Shown piece by piece: positions 1 to 13,900 of a stretch of DNA of 64,000 nucleotides (within the stretch, counting starts at the first letter, position 1; each line of letters begins with the position of its first letter). Source of the stretch: Bubalus kerabau (lineage: Eukaryota; Chordata; Mammalia; Artiodactyla; Bovidae); contig NC_073627.1 of the NCBI RefSeq assembly GCF_029407905.1, positions 138,893,697 to 138,957,696 on the forward strand, written 5' to 3'. The notes below the pieces were generated by a model, which was not told the DNA's origin, did not search any database, and saw nothing but the letters and a program-made list of their open reading frames with translations. The position numbers and the translations under genes were made by a program.

Positions 1-1635
1 AAATGGTATGGACCTAACAGAAGCAGAAGATATTAAGAAGAGATGGCAAAAAAAACAAACCAGAAGAACTATACAAAAAAGATCTTCATGACTCAGATAA
101 TCACGATAGTGTGATCACCAACCCAGAGCCAGACATTCTGGAATGGGAAGTCAAGTGGGCCTTAGGAAGCATCGCTATGAACAAAGCTAGTGGAGGTGAT
201 GGAATTGCAGTTGAGCTATTTCAAATCCTGAAAGATGATGCTGTGAAAGTGCTACACTCAATATGCCAGCAAACTTGAAAAACTCAGCAGTGTCCACAGG
301 ACTGGAAAAGGTCAGTTTTCATTCCAATCCCAAAGAAAGGCAATGCCAAAGAATGCTCATACTATGGCACAATTACACTTATCTCACATGCTAGTCAAGT
401 AATGCTCAAAATTCTCCAAGCCAGGCTTCAGCAATATGTGAACTGTGAACTTCTGGTTTTAGAAAAGGCAGAGAAACCAGCGATCAAATTGCCAACATCC
501 GCTGGATCATCAAAAAAGCAAGAGAGTTCCAGAAAAACATCTACTCCTGCTTTATTGACTATGCCAAAGCCTTTGACTGTGTGGATCACAATAAACTGTG
601 GAAAATTCTGAAAGAGATGGAATACCAGACCACCTGACCTGCCTCTTTAGAAATCTGTATGCAGTTCAGGAAGCAACAATTAGAACTGAACATGGAACAA
701 CAAACTGGTTCCAAATAGGAAAAGGAGTACGTCAAGTCTGTATGTTGTCACCCTGCTTATTTAACTTATATGCTTATTTAACTTATATGTACATCATGGG
801 AAATGCTTGGCTGGAAGAAGCAGAATCTGGAATCAAGATTGCCGGGAGAAATATCAATACCCTCGGATATGAAGATGACACCACCCTTAAGGCAGAAAGC
901 AAAGAAAAGCCTCTTGATGAAAGTGAAAGAGGAGAGTGAAAAAGTTGGCTTAAAACTCAACATTCGGAAAACTAAGATCATGGCATCTGTCCCATCACTT
1001 CATGGCAAATAGATGGTGAAACATTGGGAACAGTGACAGACTTTATTTTCTTGGGCTGCAAAATCACTGCAGGTGGTGATTGCAGCCATGAAATTAAAAG
1101 ACTTTTGCTCCTTGGAATAAAAGCTATAACCAACCTAGACAGCATATTAAAAAGCAGAGACATTACTTTACCAACAAAAGTCCATCTAGTCAAAGCTATG
1201 GTCTTTCCAAGAGTCATGTATAGATGTGAAAGTTGGACTATAAAGAAAGCTGAGTGCTGAAGAATTGATGCTTTTGAACTGTGATGTTGGAGAAGACTCT
1301 TGAGAGTCCCTTGGACTGCAGAGATCCAACCAGTCCATCCTCAAGGAAATCAATCCTGAATATTCATTGAAAAGACTGATGCTGTAGTTGAAGCTCCAAT
1401 ACTTTGGCCACCTGATGGGAAAAACTGACTCATTTGCAAAGACCCTGATGCTGGGAAAGTTTTAAGGCAGGAGGAGAAGGGAATGACAGAGGATGAGATG
1501 GTTGGATGGCATCATTGGCTTGATGGACATGAGTCTGAGCAAGCTCTGGGAGTTGGTGATGAACAGGGAAGCCTGGCATGCTGCAGTCCATGGGGTCGCA
1601 GAGTCGGACACGGCTGAATGACTGAACTGAACTGA
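1..1635 (+). mobile_element. BovB LINE, decayed reverse-transcriptase part, cut by window edge
   Basis: The sequence runs in the sense of BovB ORF2 from the linker before the reverse transcriptase (NGMDLTEAED-like) through the RT to the 3' end, closing with repeated CTGAA units. The frame is broken several times: pieces at 402-611, 598-939, 803-1012 and 1024-1260 are in different frames, and the YADD box reads YEDD. It is an old dead copy. BovB is an RTE-clade LINE known to have entered ruminants by horizontal transfer. Confidence 0.92.
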
Positions 1636-1898
1636 TTAGTTATTTATGCAATCTTTTACACTCTGGTAAAAATGAAGGGGACAGACTAGAATATCACCAA
1701 TGTCTCTTCTACCTCTGACATTCTAAGTCTAGTCTGTAAGATGATTCTGGTGGTTAGTTAGAGTCAAAATGGTAGTATTGTTTTCCTTCCTTCCCAGATA
1801 CCAACCAACTCTTATTAGATTACACATTTCATGTTTAAGAATGATTCTTGCAGAGAGAGACATTGCCTTCGTAATTTTCCTTTTTATGGTTTTTACAG
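1636..1898 (+). other. Intron upstream of the first visible exon
   Basis: No repeat or gene was recognised beyond the pyrimidine-rich acceptor region of the exon at 1899. Confidence 0.6.
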
Positions 1899-1970
1899 AC
1901 ATCCAAAGACCAGAAGGCTTGGGAAAAAAAGAAATATGTAGAATATTATTTGGTCCTGGACCATGGTGAG
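1899..1970 (+). CDS. ADAM28: ADAM28 exon: start of the metalloprotease domain
   Basis: The exon is 72 bp, phase 0 at both ends, with acceptor TTTTTACAG and donor GAG|GTAATT. It encodes a lysine-rich linker (KDQKAWEKKK) followed by YVEYYLVLDHGE, the first beta strand of the reprolysin fold. The linker probably follows the propeptide cleavage site, which lies in an upstream exon not in the window. The next exon continues directly with FKRHNQDQEE. Confidence 0.9.
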
Positions 1971-4900
1971 GTAATTATATCAGATAAATGAGTCTTTTAA
2001 AATGCTATGCTGCATAAGTTTATTATGCAAGATATTAAATAGTGAATATGTTCTTAAAATAATGAATATGAACTATTCTTTTTTATAAATTTAGAAATTT
2101 GACATGCATTTAGGCTGATATTTTACCTTTTAAGAAATGAGTACCTAACATAATATGCATAAACTGATCATTTTGCACTAAAATGCTCCTTTCTTATTGT
2201 CTCAAGAGCTCCAAACTTATTTTCTAATTAAATTCTTTAGTCACTTTTTTTATGTTAAGTAGTTAAATCATTGGTAAATTAAAGTTTATGCTTATCAGGG
2301 AGTGATAAATTTTTAAAAAAGCTAATAGAATTTTCTGAAAAAGGCATTTTGGTAATATTCATTGTTAATCGTTTTTTTTTTTAAATTTGAAATAAAGCTT
2401 TGTCATGGGCCAGATTAGGTTCTTAGTTTACAGATGCCTGACCTAAAAGCCAGAATCCAAAGTGAAAGTTAAAACTATTCCTTTGGTTAACCAGCCTATA
2501 AAAGAATTAGGACCACAAACTGAGAAAAATCATTTGTAGCATGTGTGACTGATAAAGGGCTAGATTCTTAACTTGGAAAAATGTTCATCACAAAGAAAAG
2601 AAGACAAGGACTCTGATAGAAAACTCTGTAAAGAACTTTTTATTTAGTTACATAACACATGGAACTTTGGTTACAGTTTTGAATGCATTTTAATATATTG
2701 ATTATTCTAAACCTGAATTCCATAAATGTGATCACAAAGGAAAACTTACGGTAATATGAATAAGTTAATTCATTTTTGACCTCTCTTATTATAGAAAGTT
2801 TTGACCTCTAATTATATAATGTTATATATATATTATATATTAACATATATATATTAACATATATATTATTTTAAAATAATATAAAAATTATATTATTTTA
2901 TAATAATATAAAACATATATTATTTTATAATAATATAAACTTATTATATAAAGTTTTGACTTTTCTTATTATACTAAATTCATTTATTGCTCATATTTCT
3001 TTAAATGAATAGACTCTTCCTTGCATTAGTTGTACACAGTTTAGGAAGCCATGGTATTTAACTGAAAATACTTCAGGAATAGTTCCTTAGAGCTTTACAC
3101 TGAGCTCGTACTTTATAGGATGAAACATCGTCTTCTAAAGTGCTTTCTTTTAGCTAGAGAAATAAGGAAGTGCTTTGTTTTTAATAAGTGTCAACTTTTA
3201 TAATTGATCATTAATTATAATAAAATTAGTGAAATTGCTATTTTTAATCTTCTAATTACATTCATTTCTATCAATGTCTATATTTTGTCTGTGCTGTTTT
3301 TTAGTTTAAAAGGCACAATCAAGATCAAGAGGAAATAAGAAAGACGGTATTTGAGATGGTCAATTACATCAACATGGTATGGCATATTTTATTGAGTGTA
3401 GTTTTAACAATTTGTTAGGTGGTGTTATTGGTCATTTCATGATACAGGGAAGAAAAACCAATACTTCTAAGAATATGGCTGACTATCTCTTGAAAGGTGA
3501 CCATGACTTTGGCTACTTCATTGAATATTAATATTACATGATAGAGAAGTATCTCACCTACTTGCCACATTATTCTCAGGTCCATCAAGATTTAGAAGGT
3601 GGTTTTGTTTCATGGTCTTTGTTTTTCTAAAGCCCAGTAAGAAAATGTTGACATACAAATCCCAATAGAAAACCAAATGGAAAAACCAACTAACCAACCA
3701 ATGAGATAAGCCAAACTCTGGTACAATAGCAGCTTTCAATACATTATCTCATTTAAACCTTGAACAACCCTAATGTATTATTAAACCTAATTTATAGCTA
3801 AGGAATTAGCTTCTAAGACACAAAATAACTTGCCTAAAGTCACAAAGTTAGAAAACAATAGAGAGAAGATTTAATCTTAGATTAGTTAGATTTCCAAGCC
3901 TATTTTCATTGTGCAACTGTTGATTCAGTTCTTTAAACATGATTTTATCATCTAATTTCCATTAAAATTATTTTTATATCCCTTGTATTCAAACCTTGTT
4001 AGTTGAACATATGGTTAGCCTACTTTGTTGAAATGGCTGAGTCACCTGTGGTCCTGCAAATACTGTAACAATAGAAATGAAATGAAGGTGGACTCAGTAA
4101 CTAAGGTCGTATCTCAATTTTCTCACCACAAAGAGTATGCTGACTCCTCTTAGGAGACCCCAAGAAGTGGCCATGTTTATTGAGCACTTACTTTGTGACA
4201 AGTATTCATCTAGATTATGGAAATAAAAAGGTGAACAAAACTGACAAATATCTCTTTCTTCAAGGCATTATTCCTCCCTTCAGGAAGTTAGCGTTCTTGT
4301 TCAAAGAGGCAAACAAGTCAAATAAAGAGTGTGTAAGATGATGATATGTGCCATAAAGAATAATAAAACAGTTTTTAAAAAGAGAGAAAAAGAGAAAGGA
4401 AGAGAAAGATTTAGATGTATGCATTGTGGTTTGGTGTTTTTATTTTTTTTTCTTCTTTGGCTATGTTAAGTCTTTGTTGCAGCACTCAGGTTCTTCGTTG
4501 TGGCATGCACACTACTCTAGTTGCAACGCATGGGCCCTCCGGTTATGGTGTGAGGGCTTAGTTGCCTGCAGCATGTGGGATCTTAGTTCCCTGATCAGGG
4601 ATCAAACTCCAATCACCCTGCATTGGAATATGGTTTCTTTACCAGAGAACCACCAGTGAAGTCCTGAGGCGAGATATCTTGGGTGCTGTGTTAAATAGGG
4701 AAGTCATCTCTAATAGGGTAATATTTGAGCAGAGACTTGTAGGAAAGAAACAGATGTAACCCCAGGAAGAGCAAATGACCTGAGTGCAGAACCCAGATTG
4801 CCTTGCCTGAGGAGTAAGTGGAAGGCCAGAGCCAAGAGAGGGAGATGAAATCTAAAGGTAGTGATGGCCAAAACTTGAAGGCCCTAGAAGCCTTTGTAAG

Positions 4901-7900
4901 GACTTTGTTATTTTTTTTAAAATTAAAATATAGCTGATTTACAATGTTGTATTAATTTCTGCTGTACAGCAAAGTGATTCAGTTATACATTTATGTACAT
5001 TCTTTTTATATTCTTTTTCATTATGGTTTATCACAAGATAAACCATTTCAAAGTATGTTCGGTTTATACTGGGTACAGTTTCCTGTGCTATAAAAGTAGG
5101 ACCTTGTTGTTTATCCATCCTATAAATAATAGCTTGTATCAGCTAATATCAAACTCCTAATCCATTCCCCCATGCCACCCTCTCCCCATTGGCAACTACA
5201 AGTCGGTTCTCTATGTCTGAGAGTCAGTTTCTGTTTCATGAATAAGTTCATTTATGTTATATTTTAGATTCCACAGATAAGTGATCACAGATGGTATTTA
5301 GGACTTTGTTATTCTTAATGAGTGAGGAAGACATTAGAAAGCCTGAACTGAGATGTGACATGTTTAGATCTGTGTTCTTAAAAGATGACTTTGGCTGTTC
5401 TGTTGAAGATAAACTGAAGGAGTGCAAGAGCAGAAATGAGGCCAGGTAGGGGGACTGTGTCATAATTCAGGCTAAGAGATGGTGGTGGCTTGAGAGAAAC
5501 CAGTGATGGGTGACCTATTGAGAAGGTCTGATCTTTGGATAGAGTGACTTGAGTTTAGAAGGTGGATGGGATATAAGAAGCATAAAAAAAAGAGAGAAGT
5601 CAGGTGACATCAAGGGTTTTGACCTGAGCAACTTCAAGAATGTGAAGCAATGGTGGGGGGACAACGGGAACCTTTCAGAGAAGAGATTAGGCTTTCCATT
5701 TTGGACACATCAACTTTGAGGTATCTTTTTGCACAAAGACTTCTAGGTGGAAATCCTGAAGACACAAGATTGGAGTTCAGGGCAAGTTCTGGGTGAAGAT
5801 ATAAATCTATACCTTTTTTTAAACTTGGTCATTATTTATTTATTTTTAATTCATTTTTAAATTGGATTCTAATTGCTTTACAATGCTGTGTTAGTTTCTA
5901 CAATAGTGTGAATTAGCTATATGTATAGCACACATAGGTGGCATAAGATGGGTCAGCAAACTGTGGCATGTGGACCAACTATGGCCTGTTACCTCTTTAT
6001 AAAATAAAGTTTTATTCAATCATAGCCATGCCCATTTGTTTACATTGTCTATGGTTGCTTTCCTGATATAATACCAAAGGTGGTGAGTAATTGCAGCCAA
6101 GACCATGTGGTCTCAAAGCCTAAAATATTTTCTATCTGGACCTTTACAGAAAATATTTGTAAAATCACCAGGGAAATGGGTGTAGGTAAGCAGGAAAAGG
6201 ACACAAAAATATATCCTTGAAATACTTCTTTGAGGAGGAGTAAGAGGGGAGGAGGTGAGAGTGGAGGTGAGACCAAGGAGTAGACAGGAAAGAAAAGGAA
6301 AAGTGGTTGTGGAAGCTACTTGAAACAAATATCTATCAAAGAAAGATATAATCAATGATGTGAGATGATTCTGAGGACAGGGACTGGCCATTGGATTTAA
6401 CAAAGGAGAAATTGTTGGTCTCCTGGATGAAGCAACAGACTGTAAAAATCATGATTTTAGGGAGTCCAGAAACAATGAGAGACGTGAACTTAGAAACAGC
6501 AAATACAGATTTTTTTTTTTTCTGGAAGTTTTTGCTATAAATGGGAGCAGAGAAATGGGGCATAACTCAAAGGAGGAAAAATCACAAAGAGACATTTCCC
6601 CTGCCACAATGAGGCATCCTTTTGATTCTGATGAGAATCATTGCACAGAAGGCTAAACACTGACAATGCAAAGAAGATGGAAAAATTGCTAGAGGAATCT
6701 CTGATATGGGGTGAGATGGCAGGTCCGGTGCATAAATGAGGAAGCTGGTCTTGGGCCCACTGAGCTATCATTTATGCAATGAAGAAGGGCAAGTACAGGT
6801 TGTTTGAACAGGTGTAGACCAGTGTGGGTGGACGGGTGGAGCTTGTGGAAATTCTCTTCTGGTTGCATCTTCAATGAATCTGCTCAAAGTCAGGACTTGA
6901 AAGAAAGTGCCAGAATGTTTAAGAAAGAGAGGCATGGTCAGAAGGCTGTGAGAGTGAATGGACTTTGGAAATACAGCAGGTTTGCTGGAGGGTGGTTCAG
7001 ACCACTTGAGGTTAGTAGTCATGTCTTCTGAGTGAAAGCAGTCATCATCATTTGCTTTCCCCTGTCTGAAAGCAGAGCTTGATGGAGGAGAAACAGAAAG
7101 GACAGTTTGTTTTAACCAGGGCTGAAGTTTTGTCAGGTGGGTGAAAAAAAAGAAGAGAGAAATAAGAAAGTTGGAAAACAATCAAAGCAATATTTTAATC
7201 TGGTTAGATTTTTACTTCCCTTTCGATGATAACTGCATACCTCAACACTTTTCTTGTTTTCTTTTTTAAAAAATGTCTTCTCAAATTTCTTAGCAGGGAG
7301 TTTCCCCAAGAGAAAGTCTTAACTGCGGTTTTCCCCAGCTTTATTGAGATATATTTGACATATTATATTGGACAGATTTAAGGCATTCAATATGTTGATT
7401 TGGTATACTTATATATTGCAAAATGATTAGTTTGGCTAACCTGATAGGTTAGCTAACATCTCCATCATGTCACATGATTCCATCAGTTTTTTTTTTTATG
7501 ATAAGAACATTTAGAGATCTACCCTTTTTACAATTTTGAAGCATAGAATACAATATCATTAACTGTAATCCCCATATCATACATTAGATCCCCAGAACTT
7601 ACTTATCTTATAACTGGAAGTTTGTACTCTGACCAACACTGTGCAGTTTTACAAACTATAGTAGCAATATAAGTTTTTGTCTGTAAAGTAAATGTATTGT
7701 CTCATAAGCTTAACTGGTTATTTCTAAAGGTATCCTATATGTACTGTAGATTCTTTGGTTCAATCCGTTTGATAACAGAGGTCCCTTACTTTATTGTAAC
7801 TCATTTATATGCAGGACTTTTCCATGTAGCCTTTTCCTTTTCTGATGTTCAAATCAGCACTGAGTCAAGTTTGCTAATTCTTTTTAAAAATTTATTTATT

Positions 7901-10900
7901 TTCCATAGAAAGATTTTTTTTAACTTTTTATTTGGTATATTGTGATAGTTTCAGGTGGACAGTGAAAGGACTCAGCCATACATATATATGTATCCATTCT
8001 CCTCCAAACTCCTCTCCCATTCAGGCTGCTACATAATACTGAACAGAGTTCTCTGTGCTGTACAGTAGGTCCTTGTCGGTTATCCATTTTAAATATAGCC
8101 AAGCTTGTTAATTCTGAAAAATTATGACTCTGAGAAAGTTACATTGCAATTGAGGAAATATATTTATATAGTGAAGTCATAGTCATGAACTACTAGAAGG
8201 ATATTATAATATTTCTTGAGGTTGCAAGCAGGAAAATTTTGTTTCAATAGACCCTTTGTCACCAAAAAAAGGAGTTTATAGACTTGAACTAAGAGTGTCT
8301 GTCTTGCCTACAAACGGGGATGCTAGCGTCTGCCAAAAGAGATGGTAACTTCCATTACACAAGTATGTTTGGAAATAAGGTTTTTACAGTGTAGTTGTAA
8401 ATAAGTTTGAAAATCTGGAGTACATAGAAAATATTAAAAGATAATAACACCATTATGAATAGTTGCTTTGCCATTTTTTTTCTTTTGTAACAGCTTTATA
8501 AAAAGCTCAATACTTACGTGGCCTTAATTGGGATGGAGATCTGGAATGACAAGGATAAGATAGATATATCTTCCAATGCAAGCCGCACTTTAGAAAATTT
8601 TTCTAAATGGAGGACAGGTGTCCTCCTGAAGAGAAAGCACCATGATGTTGCTCAACTACTCACGTATGTATAGATTTTCCCCCTTTTTACATTCTGTGGT
8701 ATTTGGCATAGACATCTTTGAAAGTCTTGGCAAAGCAAATGATATCTCAAAACATTATAGATTTACATAGGATGCTCAAAGTTTAAAAAATATTCTTTTG
8801 TATCTTACGTTGCATATGGTCTTCTTTTCTTTTTTTTTTTAAAGAGAGAGAAGCTATATGGGAGCAATGATTCATCAGAAGCTTTTTTTTTATTGTTATT
8901 TGGCCTATAACAGAACAGAAAGACAGGGTTTAAATAACGGGGGCTTCCCTGGTGTCTCAGAAGTAAATAACCTTCCTGCCAATGCAGGAAACACAGTTTT
9001 GATCCCTGGGTTGGGAAGATCCCCTGGAAGAGGAAGTGGCAACCAACTCCAGCATTCTTGCCTGAGAAATCCCAAGGATAGAGGAGCCTGGTGGGCTATA
9101 GTCCATCGGGTTGCAAAAAGTTGGATACTACTGAGCTACTGAACGACAACAGCAGCAGCTACACAGGACATGAATACTGCAAACTGGTTCACTGGGGTTA
9201 TCTTTGAAGGATAGCCACCACAGTTTCTTAGTTTGGAAAGATGAGTTCCAGACTCAAGGACTCGGCACAAGACATACCTCATTTTTTGGAACTACTAACA
9301 CAACAGAAGTATCTAAATTAAACTTAATGACTGAGCTACGAACATAACAATATGGGAATTAAACTTTTACTAGACTGGCTAGTAACCTCAGATATGCAGA
9401 TGACACCACCCTTATGGCATAAAGTGAAGAGGAACTAAAAAGCCTCTTGATGAAAGTGAAAGAGGAGAGTGAAAAAGTTGGCTTAAAGCTCAACGTTCAG
9501 AAAACTAAGATCATGGCATCTGGTCCCACCACTTCATGGGAAATAGATGGGGAAACAGTGGTAACAGTGTCAGACTTTATTTTTTTGGGCTCCAAAATCA
9601 CTGCAGATGGTGACTGCAGCCATGAAATTAAAAGTCGCTTACTCCTTGGAAGGAAAGTTATGACCAACCTAGATAGCATATTGAAAAGCAGAGACGTTAC
9701 TTTGCCAACAAGGGTCTGTCTAGTCAAGGCTATGGTTTTTCCTGTGGTCATGTATGGATGTGAGAGTTGGACTGTGAAGAAGGCTGAGCACTGAAGAATT
9801 GATGCTTTTGAACTGTGGTGTTGGAGAAGACTGTTGAGAGTCCCTTGGACTGCAAAGAGATCCAACCAGTCCATCCTAAAGGAGATCAGTCCTGGTTGTT
9901 CATTGGAAGGACTGATGCTAAAGCTAAAACTCCAATACTTTGGCCACCTCATGTGAGGAGTTGACTCATTGGAAAAGCTGGGAGGGATTGGGGGCAGGAG
10001 GAGAAGGGGACGACAGAGGATGAGATGGCTGGATGGCATCACCAACTTGATGGACATGAGTTTGGGTGGACTCCGGGAGTTGGTGATGAACAGGGAGGCC
10101 TGGCATGCTGCGATTCATGGGGTTGCAAAGAGTCGGACACAACTGAGCAACTGAACTGAACTGAACTGAACTGAAGACTGGCTCCAGGACCAAGCTCAAA
10201 TTGTAGTAGAATCTAGTGTTGTGAAATAATTAAGGTAAAGAGATATAAATCATGGCCAGGATGACAGATTGTACAGATAAGGCATGGTAATCCAATACCA
10301 AGAGTAGATTTCCTAAATAGACCAGAATAAACAAGATAAAAGGAGTAAAAAGATAATGGTAGAGGAAATAACTGTGCTATCATGTGTAAATTGACTCTTA
10401 CCATTTCTCTGACAAATTAACAAAATACACCTATACCTGTGTATCATCAGGTAGGAATCTAATATGAACTCCAAGATTCTAAATGAACTCTCTCCACTGG
10501 AAATAGAAAGCAAAATAGTGAACTCCATAATGGGGGAGAATTTTATTTTTTTATAAATGAGCTAGGAGCAAGAATTAAATCCACAAAAATGTAGACTTGA
10601 ATATAAAAATTTTCTAATATAATTTTAAAAGAGAATATAAAGGCCATAAATCTTTAAAGTATCATGTATGACACAAAGTATTATTTCAAAATAAGAGATG
10701 ACTCCATAAGGAATGGAAAGTGGAAGGAAGTTCTCTAATTTCCTCATTTTTTATGGCAAAATGTACACTCTCCATTTTTGATGTTGATAAGTGGGAAAAT
10801 ATAGGTTCAACTTTTTATGTAAATACATCTACTAAGGGAATTTGAAAAATAATGCATACTTTGCAAATTTCTAGAGACAGACCAGAGTGACCATCTTGAA

Positions 10901-13900
10901 CAGATAGCACTATATTTAATAACCAAAGAAGCACATGGTATAATTACAAGTTGAAAGGAAAACAAAATGGAATAAATTTTTAAAAAAGAAATTAAAATGA
11001 CTAAAGACCAAATATATTATCTATGTGAACAAATGCAAGTAGTTAAAATATCTCTTAAACGGGACAGATATTTCAATTGCATAAGTACTTCAATAATACA
11101 AAAGCTTTCAGAATGGGGCCAAATTCCAAATCCAGCTACAGCTATAGCAGTGCTAAAAGAAAATCAAAGTAAACATATATGAAAATATATGAGGAAAATA
11201 TAAATTAAAATGAAAGATATTTCACTTTAATATATATATTTATATACATTTATAATTTAATTTATATTTATAAAGCAAAAATATTAACAGTGATTACATC
11301 CAGATGCCTGGATTTGAATGGTATGACAACCATCATATAAAAAACGGTCGTGAGGTTCTCTGCTAATCAGCATTCTAGAAGAATTGTCTATAGAAAAAAT
11401 GTCTATTATTAAAATCATGAGTACCTGCTAAGTTGTTTCATTTGTGTCCGACTCTTTGCAGCCCTGTGGACCATAGCCCATTTCATGGGATTCTCCAGGC
11501 AAGAATACAGGCGTTGGTTGCCATTTCCTCCTCCAGGAGATCTTTCCCACCCAGGAATCGGAGTCTCTTATGTATCCTGTATTGGCAATCAAATTATTTA
11601 CCACTAGCCCCACCTGGGAAGCCCAATTAGAATCATAAGTTGTATCAATTTCTTTCTTTTTCACAGGACAGTAGCATTTTCTGGAACAACTGTGGGCCTT
11701 GCTTACATATCTACAATGTGCTCTCCTGATTTTTCTGCTGGCATCATTAAGGTTTGTTTAAAGATAAACTTGCTGGTTCTACAGTTCAAGTCTGTCAAGG
11801 GCTGTTGTGCTGAATCTATGGAGAAAATATTGTTTTTTTCCTTTAATCTGTTGATGTGGGAAATAACATTGATTTAATTTCAAATATTGACTCAATCTTG
11901 CACATTCACCATAAACCTGGCATGGTCATAATGTATTATATCTTGTATATATTGCTAAATTCAACATGTTAACATATCATGAGGATTTTTGCATCTATAT
12001 TCAGAAGGGATATTAGTCTGTAGTTGTCTTTTCCTATAATATGTATTTTTCAGGTTTTACTCTCAGGGCAAATATCAGTATAAACGACCATATATAGTGA
12101 TGTGTAATTTTCAATTTGCTGGAATATTTGAATAAAACCAGTTTTTTTTTCTGGAATATTTGAGTAAAATCAGTATTGTTGTTGTTTAGTTGCTAAGTCG
12201 TATCTGACTCTTTTGCCACACCATAGACTATAGACTACCAGGCTTCTTTGTCCATGGGATTTCCCAGGCAAGAATAATGGAGAGGGTTGCCATTTCCTCT
12301 TCCAGGGGATGTTCCTGACCCAAGGATCAAACCTACATCTCTTATGTCTCCTGCATTGGCAGGCAGATTCTTTACCACTAAGCCACCAGGGAAACCCCAA
12401 ATCAGTAGTATAACATAGTAAAATGTTCAGTACAATTCACCAGTAAAACCATACGGGCCTGGTATTTTTTGTTGCAAGGTTTTTAAGCATGCAATCAATT
12501 CTTCAATAGATATAGAGCTATTCAGGTTATTTATCTCTTCTTAAGTAAGCCATGGTAGTTTGTGTTTCAAGGAAAGTTGTCCATTTAATTTAACTCGGCA
12601 TAAATTTGTTGATGATATTCCCTTACTATCTTTTTAATATATGTAGAATTTATAGTGATTTCCCCTCTGTCATTCATGATATTAGTAATTTGTGTGTGTG
12701 TGTGGAGAGGCGGAGGGTTTCTCCATAATCAGTTTGGCTAGGGTATATCAATTTTATTGATCTCAGAGAAACAGTTTTAGCTTTACTGATGCTCCTAAGG
12801 TTTTCCTGATTTCTATTTTATTGATTTCAGTTCTTGTCTTGACTATTGATTCTTTTCTTGCTTTCTCTGTATTTAATTTGTTCTTTTTTAGTTAAATAAG
12901 GAAGAATTTTAAATCATGAACTTGAGACTTTTCTTCTTTTCAAATATGATCATTTAATGCTATTAATTTCTTACTATGCACTGTTTCATGACTGAGCAAC
13001 TGAACTGACTGATGCACTGTTTTAGCTGCATCTGAGATATTTGGCTATGTGTGTTTTCATTTTTATTAAGTTAAAATTTTTTCTAATCTTCATTTTGATT
13101 TCTTTTTGGACTCAAGTATGATTTAGATATTCAGGTCAATTTAGATTTGATCCATTTATCATATAATGTTCCTCTTTTTCCTGAATTATCCCTGTTGTAA
13201 AGTCTACTTTATCCAATATAAGTATAATACTTTGTGGACGGTTTACTTGATACAACGTTTTCCTTCCTTTAATTTTTAACATATGGACTTCTTTCCATTT
13301 AAAGAAGATTTATGCTAGACAGTATACACCTGGGTTTTTTTTTTTTTTAATCTAGTCTGACAATCTGTATTTTACATTGTATGCTTAAGTAATTTATATG
13401 TAATACATTATTGATATTGTTGAACTAAAATCTGTCATCTTGCTAGATGTTTCCTATACCATCTCTTCTATTTTTTTCTGCCTTTTTAGAATTGAGTATT
13501 CAAAAAATAATTTCATTTACCTCCATTATTAGATTTTTTATTGATTTTTCTTTTTAATGGTTGATGGGATTTATTATACATCTCTGCTTATCTGTTTTAC
13601 CTTTGTTGTTGCTGTTGTTCAGTCACTCAGTTGTGTTTGACTCTTTGCAATCCCAAGGACTGCAGCACACCAGGCTTCCCTCTATTTTTGCTCTATTTCC
13701 TTGTATTGTTCACTTAAGAAGACTTTATTATCTCTCCTTGCTGTTCTCTGGAACTCTACATTCATTTGGGTATATCTTCCCCTTTCTCCTTTGTCTTTCA
13801 CTTCTCATCTTTTTTCAGCTATTTGTAAGGCCTCCTCAGGCAACCATTTTGCTTCTTGCATTTCTTTTTCTTTGGGATGGTTTTGATCACCACCTCCTGT

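Larger units (their letters stand above)
3377..8493 (+). other. ADAM28 intron with scattered old repeats
   Basis: This contains the CHR SINE at 4425-4666 and L1 3' fragments at 4905-5290, 5815-5945, 7325-7665 and 7880-8105. The stretches 3377-4420 and 5950-7320 show nothing I recognise; the open frames there have no coding character. Confidence 0.6.
11790..13600 (-). mobile_element. Old L1 ORF2 remnant, antisense
   Basis: Segments such as TTTAATCTGTTGATGTGGGA, GGGCCTGGTATTTTTTGTTG and TTGATGATATTCCCTTACTA are reversed L1 ORF2 sequence. It is broken by a Bov-tA at 12176 and a 25-bp BovB tail at 12987. Boundaries are approximate. Confidence 0.6.

Noticed and set aside
6113..7181. Several overlapping - strand frames of 60 to 137 codons
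   Set aside because: Composition follows the purine-rich + strand. There are no conserved motifs, splice context or repeat-protein similarity.
8940..9010. tRNA-like sequence in SINE heads (also at many other SINEs)
   Set aside because: These are the tRNA-derived promoters of Bov-tA and CHR SINEs, not functional tRNA genes.
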